From Kalaharituber pfeilii (Eukaryota > Ascomycota > Pezizomycetes > Pezizales > Pezizaceae): a DNA stretch of 64,000 nt. Positions 19,324 to 31,990 of this stretch are shown here, piece by piece. Numbering within the stretch: the stretch's first letter is position 1; the number at the start of each line of letters is the position of its first letter. A program made the position numbers and the translations under genes. The notes below the pieces were generated by a model. That model worked only from the letters and a program-made list of their open reading frames with translations, did no database searches and was not told the DNA's origin. Location of the stretch: positions 1,116,001 through 1,180,000 of the forward strand of contig WHUZ01000014.1 of the NCBI GenBank assembly GCA_015179045.1, in the 5' to 3' direction.

Positions 19324-19399
19324 ATGGGGGTGCTGTTGCGTTTGTCTTCTCATCGATTTGTTAAGTCTTATCTATACTGTTCCTTAAATAGGTTACTGT

Positions 19400-21790
19400 A
19401 GAACAAGGGATGGCAGCTTGGATTTCAGATTTAGAAATAAATAAAATGCCTGGTTCCACTAGAGTTTACTGGTATGAAACTGGAGCATTACTGGACAATC
19501 CTCACCATTCCCACCCCTACCGAATAATCTATCCCGCACCACTGACAACCCTTCCAGAAGCTGCAGTAGCATGTAAATGCTCGCTATACATTGAATCTAC
19601 AATTCGTGTATTGCAATGTGGAATGAAACTTTTCCAAGCGCAGCGGAAATAAATTACAAACCTCCGGTTGGAGGACGATGCGGTAAGTGAAAGCCATGGA
19701 GATCAACCAGGAACAATGTCTGATCTAACAGATACTCCTCTATGTCAAAGTATTATTCCGGATGACAATAGCTTGGTAATACAACGCTTTTAGATATATA
19801 TATTATTCGTACGCAGTCTACGCACCCTCCGTTCCTCGGCAAGATCTCAAAATAGGCATACATATTTTCTGCTCCTGTCCGGAATCCAGTCCGCTTCGGT
19901 GCGGCCACAGTTCCTGAGAGGACCGGGCTACTTGGGCATATGAAGGTTTTTTTGCACAAAGTCTTGAAAATTCTTTGACAGAATGTTCGATACTATCTAT
20001 ATTTCAATGCGCGTAATCCTTTCGACTTGTTGGCATGGTGGACACAGGCACGATGACAGCATCAGACGCAGTCGAACCGGACTTCGATTTCATGATCCAT
20101 TAGGGTTTCTTTTCTCTGCTTACCCAACTGAAGTCCATATATACAATCCAGAGGGGATCAGAAAACATACATCTGTATATCCACCCAATCGATGCCTCAA
20201 ACCAGAGAACATCTTCTCGCATCGTACGTTATTCACCCTTCCCGCGCCGTTCTCTCGAACATGGGCTCATTAACCCACGCCACGTACAAACAAATGCGTG
20301 TACTACAGTTCTCTTTGTCAGTCAAATACACAAATTAAAAAAACAAAAAAAAAGTATTCCCTTCCTTCGCCCCCTCCCCAGGAACTGTTAGTAGAAATTG
20401 TATTGTCTTTTACCTTCTTTATTTTTATTTCCAATTTATTTACCTTATTTTTATTCTCTCCCCGAAAGGCAGGGAGGGGGCAGCGGTAGAGGGTAGGATG
20501 GGACAAGGGATTGTTCGGAAGAGCTCTTGAAGTACTTAACTGCTGAAGTACAACATCTCAAGGCACTTACTTCCATACTGTAATTACTTTTTTATGTACT
20601 TAATGGTCTCTTGTGCTTAGACTATGTCAATTGCATTCGCCTAATCAACTTCCTGCACGTGCTCGTTATCGATGTATGTAACCATCTTACCGATATAATA
20701 CCGGTGAACCCAGATTGAATGTACATGTATAGACCTAGAGGATCGACAGGACTACGTATTTAATAGTTACATATATACGAGTACAAGATAATGTGAGAAA
20801 GTACTGTGGAGGAAGAAGGGCATAGACTTTGGTGGTCCTCGGGCTAATGGCTGTACTGGAACTGGTAGTCAATGCTTGAACAATAATCAGCGAATTATTA
20901 CTGGATAGGAAGTAATTGAACAAGCGTTCTCCGGCAACTGCCCGATGGTTGTGCTCTATGGAAACGTCGATTTTTATGCCCCTTTTCCTCTACAGCACAT
21001 ACATACCTTTACTGTGCCTGAGACTGGTATCTACTTACGCCTGTAGCAGTATGGCTTAAACATGAGAAGTACATCGAGTGCTTTAACGCAGTTAAATCAT
21101 CTACTCACAAACATTACGAAACGACTCAAGCCTACAGTTTGTTTACCTGTCACACTCAATCATAACTTGAGATAACCTGTATGCGTAGGGCGGAGGCGGA
21201 GGAAATAAGCGAGAGGTTAGATGAGAGGGGTGGGGGAGGGGTCTCATAGGTATACGGAAGTATCTAGTCTCAACCCCGACGGGGGTGACCAGACCATAAT
21301 CTAATACTAAGACCCTCTCCTACGCACAGAACCATGTATGTACGAGACCGGTTGCGAGATGCGCTGGTGGGAGGTGGGCATGAATGGTGCTTTTGTCAAC
21401 TCAGAAGGAATGCACTGGTCTTTATTAGACGGAGTCCTACTTCTTTATTTTACTTGCGAGAATATTTGGGAGCTTGAGGTGGTAAGATGTATACCTTAGT
21501 AGTAATCTGGCTGCAGGTTTAAGCAGCGGGTGAGAAGTACACGGTGCTGCCAGATCTGTTCCATGCGCAAGAAATAAATATCGGAGTAATAAATTTGAAA
21601 AGAACAAAAAAAAGAAAAGAACTTGTCTACCTGTGGTATCTATACTTAGGTATGGAATATTGCGGAAATAAAGTAAAATAAACAGGGCGGAATATAAATG
21701 TATACATATCCAACTTGCCTGATTGATTTACACCCTCTTATAAAACAAGCCTTCTTGATTCGTACCCTCTCTTTCTCGCTAACCTCCGCA
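19400..21790. other. Gene-poor stretch
   Basis: An 80-codon plus-strand frame (19,410-19,652) starts with ATG but has no recognisable domain. A-rich (20,333-20,353) and T-rich stretches occur. Nothing else is supported. Confidence 0.45.
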
Positions 21791-21794
21791 CTCT

Positions 21795-22979
21795 TCACGT
21801 CAACTTACTCTCCTTGGCACCTTTTCCCTCTCCCGCCGGCCCGCTCAATACTAATGCCACTTGTCCGCCTTTTCCCACCAACTCCCCTTCCTCACTCCAC
21901 ACCTCTACCATCTCGTCCATCCGTCCCCCCTTCACAGCCCTACTCTCAACCCTTACAAATAACCACTCCCACCCGCCCTCCGGCTCCCCTCTCTTGATTT
22001 CCATGCCGTAGCTCAGAGTCGGGTACCACCTATTGTTTCCGCCTTCCCCCTTGTTCTCTTTCAATATGCCATCATCGCTCTCTCCCGCTATCTCTTCTTC
22101 ATTTTGGAGGTACTCAATACCGACAACCATCTCCACCGTGGGCACATACATGTCCCCGATATAACCTAAATCCTTTGCCTTGAATCCTACTTTTCGCTTG
22201 GGGTAATCTGCCCACCGAACCCACTGCTCCACGACCAACTCTGTGTTTGCTTTCCCATCGGGACCGGTACCATACTGTAAGCGCTGCGGCGGGACACGGT
22301 ACTCCAATTTATTTGATACGACTCTGAATTGTCTCATTGCTTTGTTCTTCCACGGGACGCACTCACTCCTAGGCGGGATAAGGTACGGTGCCCGACTGTA
22401 GCTCGACGGGAACGTGAATCCGGTTTCGAGCAGTGTGTAGTTTGAAAGTGTGACATAGGATGTGGCGCATTCCTTCTTTTCCTGGTAAATACAGACGTTG
22501 AAGACGGAGTAGCCCGCGCCGAGTTTTCGGAGTGCGACGGAGAGGACAGCAGAAGGAGGAGAGGGGCGGGTCGCGCGAAGGAAGTGTGTGTGAATAGAGA
22601 TCGGGGATATGTGTTTTGATAAGGTCGCAAGTTGAGATGTGGTAAGGTTGAAGTTGGCGGGGAAGCTGATGCAAGAGAGAGCGGAGGAGAATGTCATTGC
22701 CGCATGGATGAAGAGTGTAGAGAGGTAGCCGCCGTGTGGCACCGTGCCGATGCACCAGTCGTGGGGAAGGGTAGCGGTATAGAGGCCTGTAGGGAGTTGA
22801 GTGGGCTGGATTGGGGGTGTTGGGGAGTTAGTAGAGGAGGAAGGCGGAGAGGGAAGCGGGAAAGGAACAGGAGGGATGGGGGTCAAAGTGATGGCATCGT
22901 CGATGGTGGAGTAGGTAAAGTTGGCCGGAAAAATGGGAGTCATGGCGTTCCGCTTGGGGGCGGCTCCGGCTGGCGGCAT
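21795..22979 (-). CDS. Thioesterase-like (hotdog-fold) protein
   Basis: A single-exon minus-strand gene of 394 residues, ATG at 22,979-22,977 and stop at 21,797-21,795. The N-terminal half has GTVPHGGYLSTL (residues 78-89) and HTHFLRATRPS (about 130-140), as in acyl-CoA thioesterase-like proteins of the 4HBT_3 type. The C-terminal half has WLFVRVESRAVKGGRMDEMV and VEVWSEEGELVGKGGQVALV, the matching second hotdog half. The family hydrolyses or binds acyl-CoA-type thioesters, probably in the cytosol or peroxisome; no signal peptide is seen, and the C-terminus (SKLT) is not a classical PTS1. A Pro/Ser-rich stretch lies near residues 34-60. The gene has no close neighbours. Long plus-strand frames at both ends are antisense shadows. 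Confidence 0.85.
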   Translation of the reverse strand: MPPAGAAPKRNAMTPIFPANFTYSTIDDAITLTPIPPVPFPLPSPPSSSTNSPTPPIQPTQLPTGLYTATLPHDWCIGTVPHGGYLSTLFIHAAMTFSSALSCISFPANFNLTTSQLATLSKHISPISIHTHFLRATRPSPPSAVLSVALRKLGAGYSVFNVCIYQEKKECATSYVTLSNYTLLETGFTFPSSYSRAPYLIPPRSECVPWKNKAMRQFRVVSNKLEYRVPPQRLQYGTGPDGKANTELVVEQWVRWADYPKRKVGFKAKDLGYIGDMYVPTVEMVVGIEYLQNEEEIAGESDDGILKENKGEGGNNRWYPTLSYGMEIKRGEPEGGWEWLFVRVESRAVKGGRMDEMVEVWSEEGELVGKGGQVALVLSGPAGEGKGAKESKLT

Positions 22980-23568
22980 GGTAATAATCGGTGAGATTGA
23001 TGTTGAAGGACAGACGGCGGAGAGGGAAAGTAGTGCTGCTGATGCTGATGTGATGGTTGGGTGGTGGGTGCCTGGTGTATTTCCTCATCAGGGATCCAGC
23101 TGAGTCGCCGCGGTATCATAACTACGGAGCCATGCGGTGGGCCGAGGTAACTCAATTTCAACAGCCGCCCCAAATACAGTACATAGAGCCCGGCTTTTAA
23201 AGACTTAGGAACACTTACATATTTTTGTCGTCTTGGAGAATGCCGATCGACCCCTATGAATTACATATGAGAATCTGAAGCTATATGGCGCCAATCTCAA
23301 GCTCGCTTATAAGCTGGTCAGGCACAAAAGCTAAAGATGTAAAGTGTAACAAAAGATGCGCAAGAGACTGGCTAGCAAAGTTTCGTCGATCCCATCCCCA
23401 ATTTGCAAGGCCTAACAGCAATTGCACAGAGTGGCCATCGCTTCCGAGGAACCAAGGTCTAGTTTCGTGCCAAGATCCGCTGACGTTCACAAAATATATT
23501 CTCCAGTTTGCTAACATGATGTTTAGAGACTTTCTGAGTCAGCGATCAGGAATGAGCCTCGGACAGTA

Positions 23569-24776
23569 CTAGCCGAAAAAAATAAGTATCCGGACAGGGA
23601 ATCAATGCATATTATGCGCTATGCAGTATCTGGTATGAACTAGCATATTTTCATATGGTTGGCTGTGGATGTCTATGAGACCTCATGTTAGCGTCCAATT
23701 TTCATAGAGTCTTGGCATGAGACTATCCAATTTTTACAATGTCAGAAGTATCCAGACAGCTGACTTAATGAAATCCACCGACAGCTAACATAATGAATTT
23801 GTAGTCTCATGCCAAGCCCCTAGGGCGCTCGGAGAGATGAGACTAATGAATTTGGGCCTTTCATCGCTTTAATACTTTGTACCCCAGCATAACCACAAGT
23901 ACAAGATCTCTATACATAATGATGATATTACAAGGATGGTAAAAGGTAAGTAAAGTCTCAGTTATCATAGTAAGGAAGATAATAATATTCTTATAGATCC
24001 TGAAATAATTCTCTGGAAAAGAGCAGCTATTGTAGCATCAAGTTATTCGCATATACTGAATAGCATGAGCAAGCCACTATTAATGAGGGTGATCTCAAAA
24101 ATAATTGAAAATATCGAAATTGATATGTGCTGAAAATATGATAACGTGGTTTTAAAAGTTTAACACATGCGTGCTAAATGAGCTACAAATCTTGAAGCTA
24201 TAAGAGGTTCAAATGAGAGTATTACTACCAGAGATAGGGTACTGCTGTTTTATTTTACTAATATTGTAGTGCTATTCTAATGCTGGTATTGGGAATAATT
24301 ATGTAGTATAATGCCCATACGTATATAAATTAATATTGATTAATACCCGAAATATAATAGAAGTGAGAATAGCCCTCGAAATAGCCTCCGGGACAGCCTC
24401 TAGGGCAGCTTCCAGGACAGCCTTCAGGACAGCCTTCAGAATGGCTCTGAAACGGCATCCGGAGCAGCCTCCAGAACAGCCTGTCGAACAGCCTCACATG
24501 GCGAACAGCCTCTAGAACAGCCTCTGGAACAGCCTCTAGAGTAGTAGTTTCGGAATCTTAAGACCGATCATGTTGATGTAAAGTCCTAAATTTATTATGT
24601 CAGCTGTCCAGTGGATTTCATCAGGTCAGCTGTTCAGATACTTCTAACATAATAAAAATTGGACGCTATCACGAAATTTGGTGGACAACTATACGAAATA
24701 TCTAGTTGATACCAAATACTACATAGTGCATAATAAGTAATGATCCCCTTGTCCAGATACTTATTTTTTCGGCTAG
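23569..24776. mobile_element. Non-autonomous DNA element with about 230-bp TIRs
   Basis: The two ends are imperfect inverted repeats of more than 200 bp. The left starts CTAGCCGAAAAAAATAAGTA at 23,569. The right, read in reverse complement from 24,776, starts CTAGCCGAAAAAATAAGTA. Deeper matches include GCGTCCAATTTT, AGAAGTATC and AACAGCTGAC-like blocks, to about 23,815 and 24,560. The end resembles Tc1/mariner termini, but a TA duplication is not visible. The 740-bp centre carries no transposase and includes a 12-bp minisatellite. Confidence 0.75.
24370..24545. repeat. 12-bp minisatellite (ACAGCCTCNRGA)
   Basis: About 14 imperfect copies of a 12-bp unit, such as ACAGCCTCTAGA, ACAGCCTTCAGG and GCAGCCTCCAGA, with a few interruptions. 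The unit keeps frame and would give repeats such as Asp-Ser-Leu-Gln or Gln-Pro-Leu-Glu, but stops interrupt it. It may derive from a protein-coding repeat captured by the surrounding element. Confidence 0.85.
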
Positions 24777-24789
24777 CACATATGTTGCT

Positions 24790-27700
24790 ACTGAGGCATC
24801 TTGCTATATGTGTTATGTAATCAATCTTTGGTATTGTTGTCTTAGATACATAGCTTTAAACCATTGCTTAAGTAATACATTTGCCAAGACCCTGAGGCCT
24901 ATGCCTGGTCCAAGGCTAATTAGGAATGTCGTTCCTGGTGGAGACTATGGTACAATGGCCTTGCTTATTGTACCGCTACCCTTACCCTGAATCCGCCAAG
25001 AACGTTCCGGACAAACGATGTTCCATCCCACATGCCAATGGCTACAGGCTTCATAATCACGTAGTGCTCCCCTTTTTACTTTTCATGATTCGTCCTTTCC
25101 TTCGATCCTGTATCTCAGCTTCATCCACGCTTCAACCGCTCTCATGTTCTTTATCCGGTTATTATACTAACTGTTTCCCCTGGATAGTTAGTTCAGCCCC
25201 CATATAATCTTCTCAGTGTCAGCGGGTGGAGATTTAATTTACGAGGTATGAGGTCAAGTATTTTTCACGTCCGCATGAGACTATTCCTCACGCATATCAT
25301 TATAGATATTCTTAATTACTAATGTAATTCTGCAATATAGTGCTCAGTTTCCTGTCGAGTTCGTGGTCGCCTCAGCTCTTTCCTGAGGAACTCAGATGCA
25401 ACGCGAATGCGAAATCGTTACACTGAGGCTCAACTACATCACATCCCACCAGTCGCACAAAAGCCTCTATTGGTTCGGAATGACAATAGTATTGAGTCAT
25501 CGCTGTCGTAACACATCTTCCCCGATTTGGACCTTCAATGTTAGGAATCAGCGCCGTCGGAATGACTGAGCTTGAGTTTGCAAATAATAATATATGCAGA
25601 GGAAAAGCAGCTGACTGTGAGTATTGTGTTTTACATAAGCTAATATTGATTATGAGATTTAGAGCAAGGAGTATTTATATACGGCTGCATTTCCCTCTCG
25701 CCGTACCAGCATTATATGGTTTTTTGTGAAGGTATGGCCTCAAAAGTTTTATCGAATATACCTCAAACGCGGCGTGGAAGAATAGATGGCCGGCTCGGAG
25801 AACGAGGATAATGAAAATTGACCGACGATATGATACGACAAACGATCTCTACGAGGCGGAATGAAAATCTTGACAGTTGGTAAACGTGTGGAGGCTGAAG
25901 GAGGTGCCATTTTAGAGACAGCAAACAGGAAATACCGTATATCGGACGGGAAGGTCAGGAGCACCTAGCCTTAAATTTGGCAGTCCCCAATTTCAAGTCG
26001 AGCTTCTCATCCAAGCATTGCAGGATAAGCTGGGTTTCAGCGCATATCGACAACCTGAACCAATGATTAGCGGAGACCAAAAGAGATCAGAGTATAAAAC
26101 TCAAGAGTATGCATGTGGGCATCGTGGCGGAAAAGGAGCCTCAATAATGGGGCGTTAACTATAGTAAGGCTTTAATGCTGGTTAGGATAATCGAAGAAGT
26201 GTGTGTATAGGGATAGGGATGGCGGGACGAACTGCATTTGGACTAATTGTGGGAGAGGAAATCCAGAGTGGTTATGGCCAAAGACTTTGGGATGGAAGAA
26301 AGTGAAACACTGAGCATCATTGGAACTGACGGTACAACAAGAGGGATCTTCCTCCCTGCCCCTCAAAGAGAGGTCGCTTCTGTGGATTCGGCTGGAACTC
26401 TAAATCAATAAATGATGCACTGTGAATGAGGTCATCTGGGGTATAATACCGCGTCGAGGTCGACACTTTCGGAATTATCGCGACAAAAATTTCGCCTCAG
26501 TTGATTACTGCTATGGGGAAAGATGCTTCCATGCGCTTGTTCAACCTTTTTGTGGGTCCCCTATCAAGTAATAAAAAAAATAGATCAGGAAATGATCTTG
26601 ATATATGATGTGGTGAAACATGGAAGTTTCATCCACCCGACTAATCATTTTCGATGAATACTAAAAGTTAAGAAAAAGACAGAGCCTTTTTCTAACAACC
26701 ATAGGTTCATAAAAACGCCCGAAACGCCAAATATCCAACATGTAATCCCAATGCCCGTTCATAATATCACCGCAGGTTACTTCTTAATCTCAGTCGTTGC
26801 TTGCCGCAGTTGATTATTTCCCCCGGTGGGCTTCATGTTTTTCCTTGCGTCCAAACTCATCTCTGATTCAAAGGCATGTGTACATCAACAAACAAAAGGT
26901 TGATTAAAATCATTGCACTCACACCCCTCTCCTCCGCCAAACAGTCCAGCGATGATAATCAAATGGAGGATCGCCGTCATTGTCATGAGAGATGCAACAT
27001 CTCCCCTCGCCTTGCGGAGCCCGGTCGATATCAGGTCAGCTTTGGTATTATTGGTCGCGCTGTGGATAAATACTGGCTGTAAGCTTTGGTGAAGGACAAC
27101 TAGTTCAGTAGGTAATATTCCTCCTATGAGTATGGAAAAGTTCTGATCGCTTTTGTTATAGAGCTTATTCCGTTTGCTATCAATTTTCGTATCAACGTCT
27201 AAATAAATACTTGGTACGATCCGTTAGCAAGCTTCAATCAACAGAGCTACGCTATAGATTGTCTGTGGCACCTGTTGTAGGAACGAGCCTCCAAGTTCTG
27301 TTGAGTTGGCTTTCGCTCCGCACCTGGAGGTAGGGCACCATCTCCTCCCGGTAGCAATCCACTTTCAGAAACGGTACGACGGAAGTATACCGGAAAAGCG
27401 ATGAAACACGTACCCGTTATCCTGAGACGAAATGTTTAATTGCATTCATGACTTTGATCGGTTTCCGAGACGAATTGTGAATTGTATGTGAAAAGCCTTC
27501 GGCGACGTTAGAGGGTTGTGGTTGTGTGGAAGTGATGTTGGTACTAGGCGGTAGAAAGAGGCACTCTACTTGTACTTTGCTGACGAGGATAGTGCCGACT
27601 AAGGTACATCCATCACGGGACCAAATATCCAACACTTTGCTTAAACGCCTTGGGAACAAGGCTGTATCGTACGCATTCCTATTCTTCCTCGTTCAATGCC

Positions 27701-27820
27701 CCCTTCCCCTGCTGCTGAAAACATTCCTGTATCTCGTTAGCCACTGCTTTTGAAAGAATTGGTGTTGCACCAGAATAGGCCAAGCCGGGTTGTCGCTTTG
27801 GCATAATGGATCTTTCTATG
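24790..27820. other. Gene-poor stretch
   Basis: Short frames at 25,749-25,964 (minus, 71 codons) and 27,417-27,659 (minus, 80 codons) show some coding character but no recognised domain. Nothing else is supported. Confidence 0.4.
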
Positions 27821-27829
27821 GTTCTATGG

Positions 27830-27966
27830 CTTCTTTGATCATTCTTCTTGATTGTTCTTCTTTGATTATTCTTCTTTGTTTGTTCTTCTTTGATTATTCT
27901 TCTTTGATTGTTCTTTGATTATTTGGGCTTCTTTCATTATTAGAATTCTTTGACATAGAATCTTTC
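27830..27966. repeat. TTCTTTGATTA-type imperfect tandem repeat
   Basis: The pyrimidine-rich run is built from repeated GATTATTCTTCTTT and GATTGTTCTTC blocks of 14-15 bp, about eight imperfect copies. No coding potential. Confidence 0.8.
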
Positions 27967-27969
27967 TTT

Positions 27970-29550
27970 ACTTGGTGATTCGAGTTAATACTTTCTTTGC
28001 TTCCTTTGTTACCATGTATATTAAAGTAACATGTTTGTTCTATAATTAGGAAGGCAGGCAATCCTTTCGACACTCTTCCAATACTACACTTCGCACCCAC
28101 GGTTCGCATTCGCTATTCAACATGGCCTTGTGTGTGTATTCTGCGCACTCGCACTCGCACTCACACCCGCACTCATACCCAACTTGCATTCACATCAAGC
28201 ATTGCTCCACACCATCTTTACCAAGTTCTCACCGAGACGAAAAATTTCCCTTCAAAACGATGGATCGCTCTCCGATTGCGCTTTCTCTATCAATCGTTTC
28301 CTGAAAGCAACTGCTACCTCGCGTTCCAAAATCTTTTCTACACCTAGTACACCAAGGTGTATATACGAACGCTCCATGTTCCAGTTACATGTTCCAATTA
28401 CGGGAAGGTGGCAGTGTTCGTGAGCGAGCTTTGCGTAGCCATATACCTTTACCGCCGATCCTCTCCCTCCCAGTGCGCATAAACAATTCAGCTGAGAGCG
28501 ACAGTGACAGGGTGCTTTGGAGATGAGTCGAAGGATCCTTGTCATGTAAGGTTCTGATGATACGCCAAATTCAATTGAATTTTTGCCAATCCCAAGTTAC
28601 TGAAACTTCCCGTTACTAACCTTCGAGAAAAAAAAAAGGAAAAAGGAAAAAAAAAAAAAAAATGAATCTAATCAAGAGAAATTCCATGTTGGCACAATTA
28701 CCAGCCGGCTCCATTCATGGAGCCATTGTAACTTGCAGCTCTATTTGACTCCCACCCCGGTCACCCTCCTTCAATTGGCAACTGAAGCATCCAAAGAAAA
28801 ATTCATAAATGGGTCAAAAAAATTGCAGAAATGGTGGAATCAAGTATCGCAACAGCCGGGGAATCCACAACGACTTAGAACAGTCTATTGTCCTGTTTCA
28901 ATGTTGGTGGAGTAAGGTCTGTCCAAGGAGGGTGTTGAATCAAACGCCTGTTGTGATCAATTATTCGCCCGGGATAGGTAAGCAACTGTGTTGAATTCAA
29001 ATTTCGTCAATTGAACACGTGATGAGCAACTATCACCAAGAAGCTTGTTATGAAACTTCAATGCGAATGTTTGAAGAATTCTGTGTTATGAAAGAGCTGA
29101 TCTATTTTTGTGTTTTCTATCTCTTTAATATTTGAAAATTTCAAGTAAAGTACAGTTCGAGCATTTCCTAAAAGCTCTTCAACCAATATTGGACCAATCT
29201 TTGATGCTGTTGCCTTACGGTCCTCCACACAGTTGACCTTGGCTCAACCCAAGAACTTTACAGGGATTTTTCTCACTCAGGCTGTGTCGCAGCACCCAAC
29301 TGTTTTGGTGTGCGAACAATCGTATAAAGTGAGTGGAATGTTGCCACTCCCCTTCTTGTACGCTTTGAGTTTCGTATTGAATTCCTCGAAAGTTATATAG
29401 CAGGCCGTGTACCCAGCTTGTCACGAGATACCGCAAGAAACCTGCCTGTTGGTACGGCCTATTCAGATTTCTCCCCAACCAGATAACTTGTTGCATTGTT
29501 CGTTTGATCCCAGGCTTTCAGAGAAGACAAGTTGGACACGAGAACAGACA
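27970..29550. other. Intergenic stretch upstream of the C2H2 gene
   Basis: Short frames only. A GCACTC/CACACTC-rich segment lies at 28,140-28,185 and an A-rich run at 28,629-28,662. Part of this is likely promoter for the downstream zinc-finger gene. Confidence 0.4.
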
Positions 29551-29552
29551 AA

Positions 29553-30458
29553 ATGGCGAGCCAGGCGTCGTCAACATTCGACTTTGACTTTTACGGAAAT
29601 GAGGATTCATGGCATCTCCATGATCAGCTAGATTCTGCGGAAAGTTCGCAATTTGACGACGAGATGAAGATGGAACAAGTCGCTAGGTTTCTACAGGATC
29701 TTGAACCGCCGTGGGGAGAGGGAAGGTAACTTGCAATTCTGTGACTCGAGAATGCACTGTGCCTCTAACGATGTATAGTTGGACTGATCCATCGAATATC
29801 GTGCAAAACCTGCCACTCGTTCAGCAAGTGTCTGCCAGTCTTATGCTACCGTCTCCCAATCACTCAGTAAATAATAGCCCATTCATACGAGATGACTGTT
29901 GGTATGAATTTTTTTATTTTATTTGTATATTTACATTAATGATGTATTTGGTCAAAACATATGAATGCGTAGGATTTGGGAGAGGAATTAGTTTTAGTAC
30001 TAACACTCCTCCCCTTTGTCAGTATCATTGATGCGTCGCCCACTCTGCAAATCTCAGATTCACTCCCCGACCCATCCAGTGGCGCTGCATCATACCCATC
30101 GCCATCAGAAAATCCTCCTCCAGAAACCGCAGGATTTTTTTGCTCTGTGGAAGGTTGTGGGAAATCCTACAAGACGAGGAATAATCTACAACGCCATCGA
30201 CGCGATGTTCATGAGAGAGCGTTCTCTCCAACCTTTGTTGAGCTTGCGGGGGCAGAGGGGCGCATACCACTGGTGATGGGAGTGCAAAAGTTTGATTGCC
30301 CACACGCAGGATGCTCTAGAAAGGGGGAAAAAGGCTTCAAACGAAAAGACAACATGAACCAGCATCAGCGACTGGTTCACCATACTCAGCTCGAGAAGCG
30401 CACTAGACGGAAGCCTGATGAGATGCCACCAAAGAAGAGAGCAAAACACAATGCATAA
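29553..30458 (+). CDS. C2H2 zinc-finger protein, probable transcription regulator
   Basis: Three exons, 29,553-29,725, 29,779-29,901 and 30,023-30,458, give 243 residues. Introns are 53 bp (GTAACT...GTATAG) and 121 bp (GTATGA...TGTCAG), both in phase 2. Two C2H2 fingers are visible. Finger 1 is C139-x4-C144-x12-H157-x4-H162 and finger 2 is C191-x4-C196-x16-H213-x4-H218. A basic tail (KRTRRKPDEMPPKKRAKHNA) after the second finger looks like a nuclear localisation signal. The N-terminus is acidic and Ser/Asp-rich. The first ATG after a stop-free stretch is at 29,553; an upstream coding exon cannot be excluded. Target genes are unknown. The domain call is secure; the splice sites fit consensus and keep the frame. 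Confidence 0.85.
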
Positions 30459-30469
30459 GTGCATTAACT

Positions 30470-31990
30470 TTCACATTTCTCTTCCATCTCCACTGGATTA
30501 TTTCTCCGCTTGTTTCATTTGGACTGCACGGGGTTAGGTCGTTTGTTTCCCTTTTCTCTTCTCTCTCCATATATATTTGGTTCTTGCTGGCCATCAATAT
30601 CTGAGTTTTTTGGGTTACACTGTGAATACGGTTAAAATTTAATTTTGGCGAATAGGGATTGCTTTCTGGGTAGGGAAGGTCTAACTGGGTTGAGGGTATC
30701 AAGGAAGCTTGGGAATCTCGTTATGTACTCTAACAACACTGGAGTCAGTAGGAACAGGTAGGAATGGAGAGATCAGAACACAAGAAAATTGGGCCTGGTC
30801 GGTTTGGTTATATTTTTCGTTTGCCTCCTGGTCGTCGTCTTTTATCTTCATTGCGTCTATTCCAGTTTCAAATTCGTGCTTTTTTTTGGAAGTCAATTCA
30901 TAATGAAAACAGAATTTTCAACACTTGGAACTCGGGTTTTGGTGCATGTGCCCGCAAGGCCCAAGAAGTGCAAGGAATCACAACATGTCGCGAAATGGAT
31001 AACGAAGTGCAAAGAAACGTAATATTTATTTAATCTCGATATTAATCTAGAGTGGAGAAACATAGTTTGTTAGAAAAATTTCGTTGGTAATAAGTTCAAG
31101 GGACGAGCAAAGCTGGGAAATAGAGAATGTGAATAATGCAGAAACGGGCGAGATCAAGTTTCGGGCCCAGGGAGTGAGGGGGGTAAAAGGGAAAGCAGAA
31201 ATATTGAACGCGATACGTACCTAAGCAAAACTATCTACAGAGCTAGAGTTACCTACGTCTAGCAAGTACATAATCCACCCAATTTTATTTCCCCACATTC
31301 ACGCGTTTCTTTCGTGCATGAAAATATTGAAAAAAAGAAAAAAGAAAAGAAAAAAGACAACCTCACGATTTTTTCACGAATAAATGAAACAATAAAAATG
31401 AAGATTATTTTACAAAAACGAAGAAAATCGGGGAGTGCTGTAGGTGCTTGCTGTAGGTCCTTGTTGGGGAGGCGGGCGGGAGTGTCGAGTACAATAGTAG
31501 TGGGTTGTATATTGAGGCTCTGGAGAGGTCTGTAGGTTGTGCCAGTAACTAAAAGTGGTTGTGCTGTCGGGGATTGCAAGGACCGATGGGACATCATTCT
31601 TCTCGAACAGCCTCTGAACTAACTGGTGTCAAGGCCTTTTATACAGATCAATTTTTGCGCACAAAACTAATCGACGCACCACCATAACCTCAACTAACAT
31701 GTTTAATTGCGCGTGCATTAGCGCAATCTGCAAGTCGCGAAATCAATTTAATCATCGCCTGCTACACCCTTGAGCTAGCTTTTCTGTTCAGATTGCACAC
31801 CGCAAAGCATCCCCCTGACCCTCAGGCTCTAATGCATATGCTCCTAAGTGTGATAATAATAATATCCATGAGTCAAAGCCTGTTGATATGCTACAGGCTG
31901 ATAACATCTGCAAGTCAGCCTGAGGGAAGCGTGTCAGGCTGAAGCGCATGCTTTGTTGTGAGCCCTGAGGCAATGCACTGTTTCCTCAGG
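30470..31990. other. Mostly gene-free
   Basis: A minus-strand frame of 112 codons (31,597-31,259, MMSHRSLQSPTAQPLLVTG...) has a plausible N-terminus followed by a Phe/Ile-rich stretch produced by A/T-rich DNA. No family is recognised and it may be spurious. Confidence 0.3.

Noticed and set aside
21698..22011. Plus-strand frames overlapping the thioesterase gene
   Set aside because: They are shadows of the 394-residue minus-strand gene and are Pro/Leu/Ser-rich through antisense composition.
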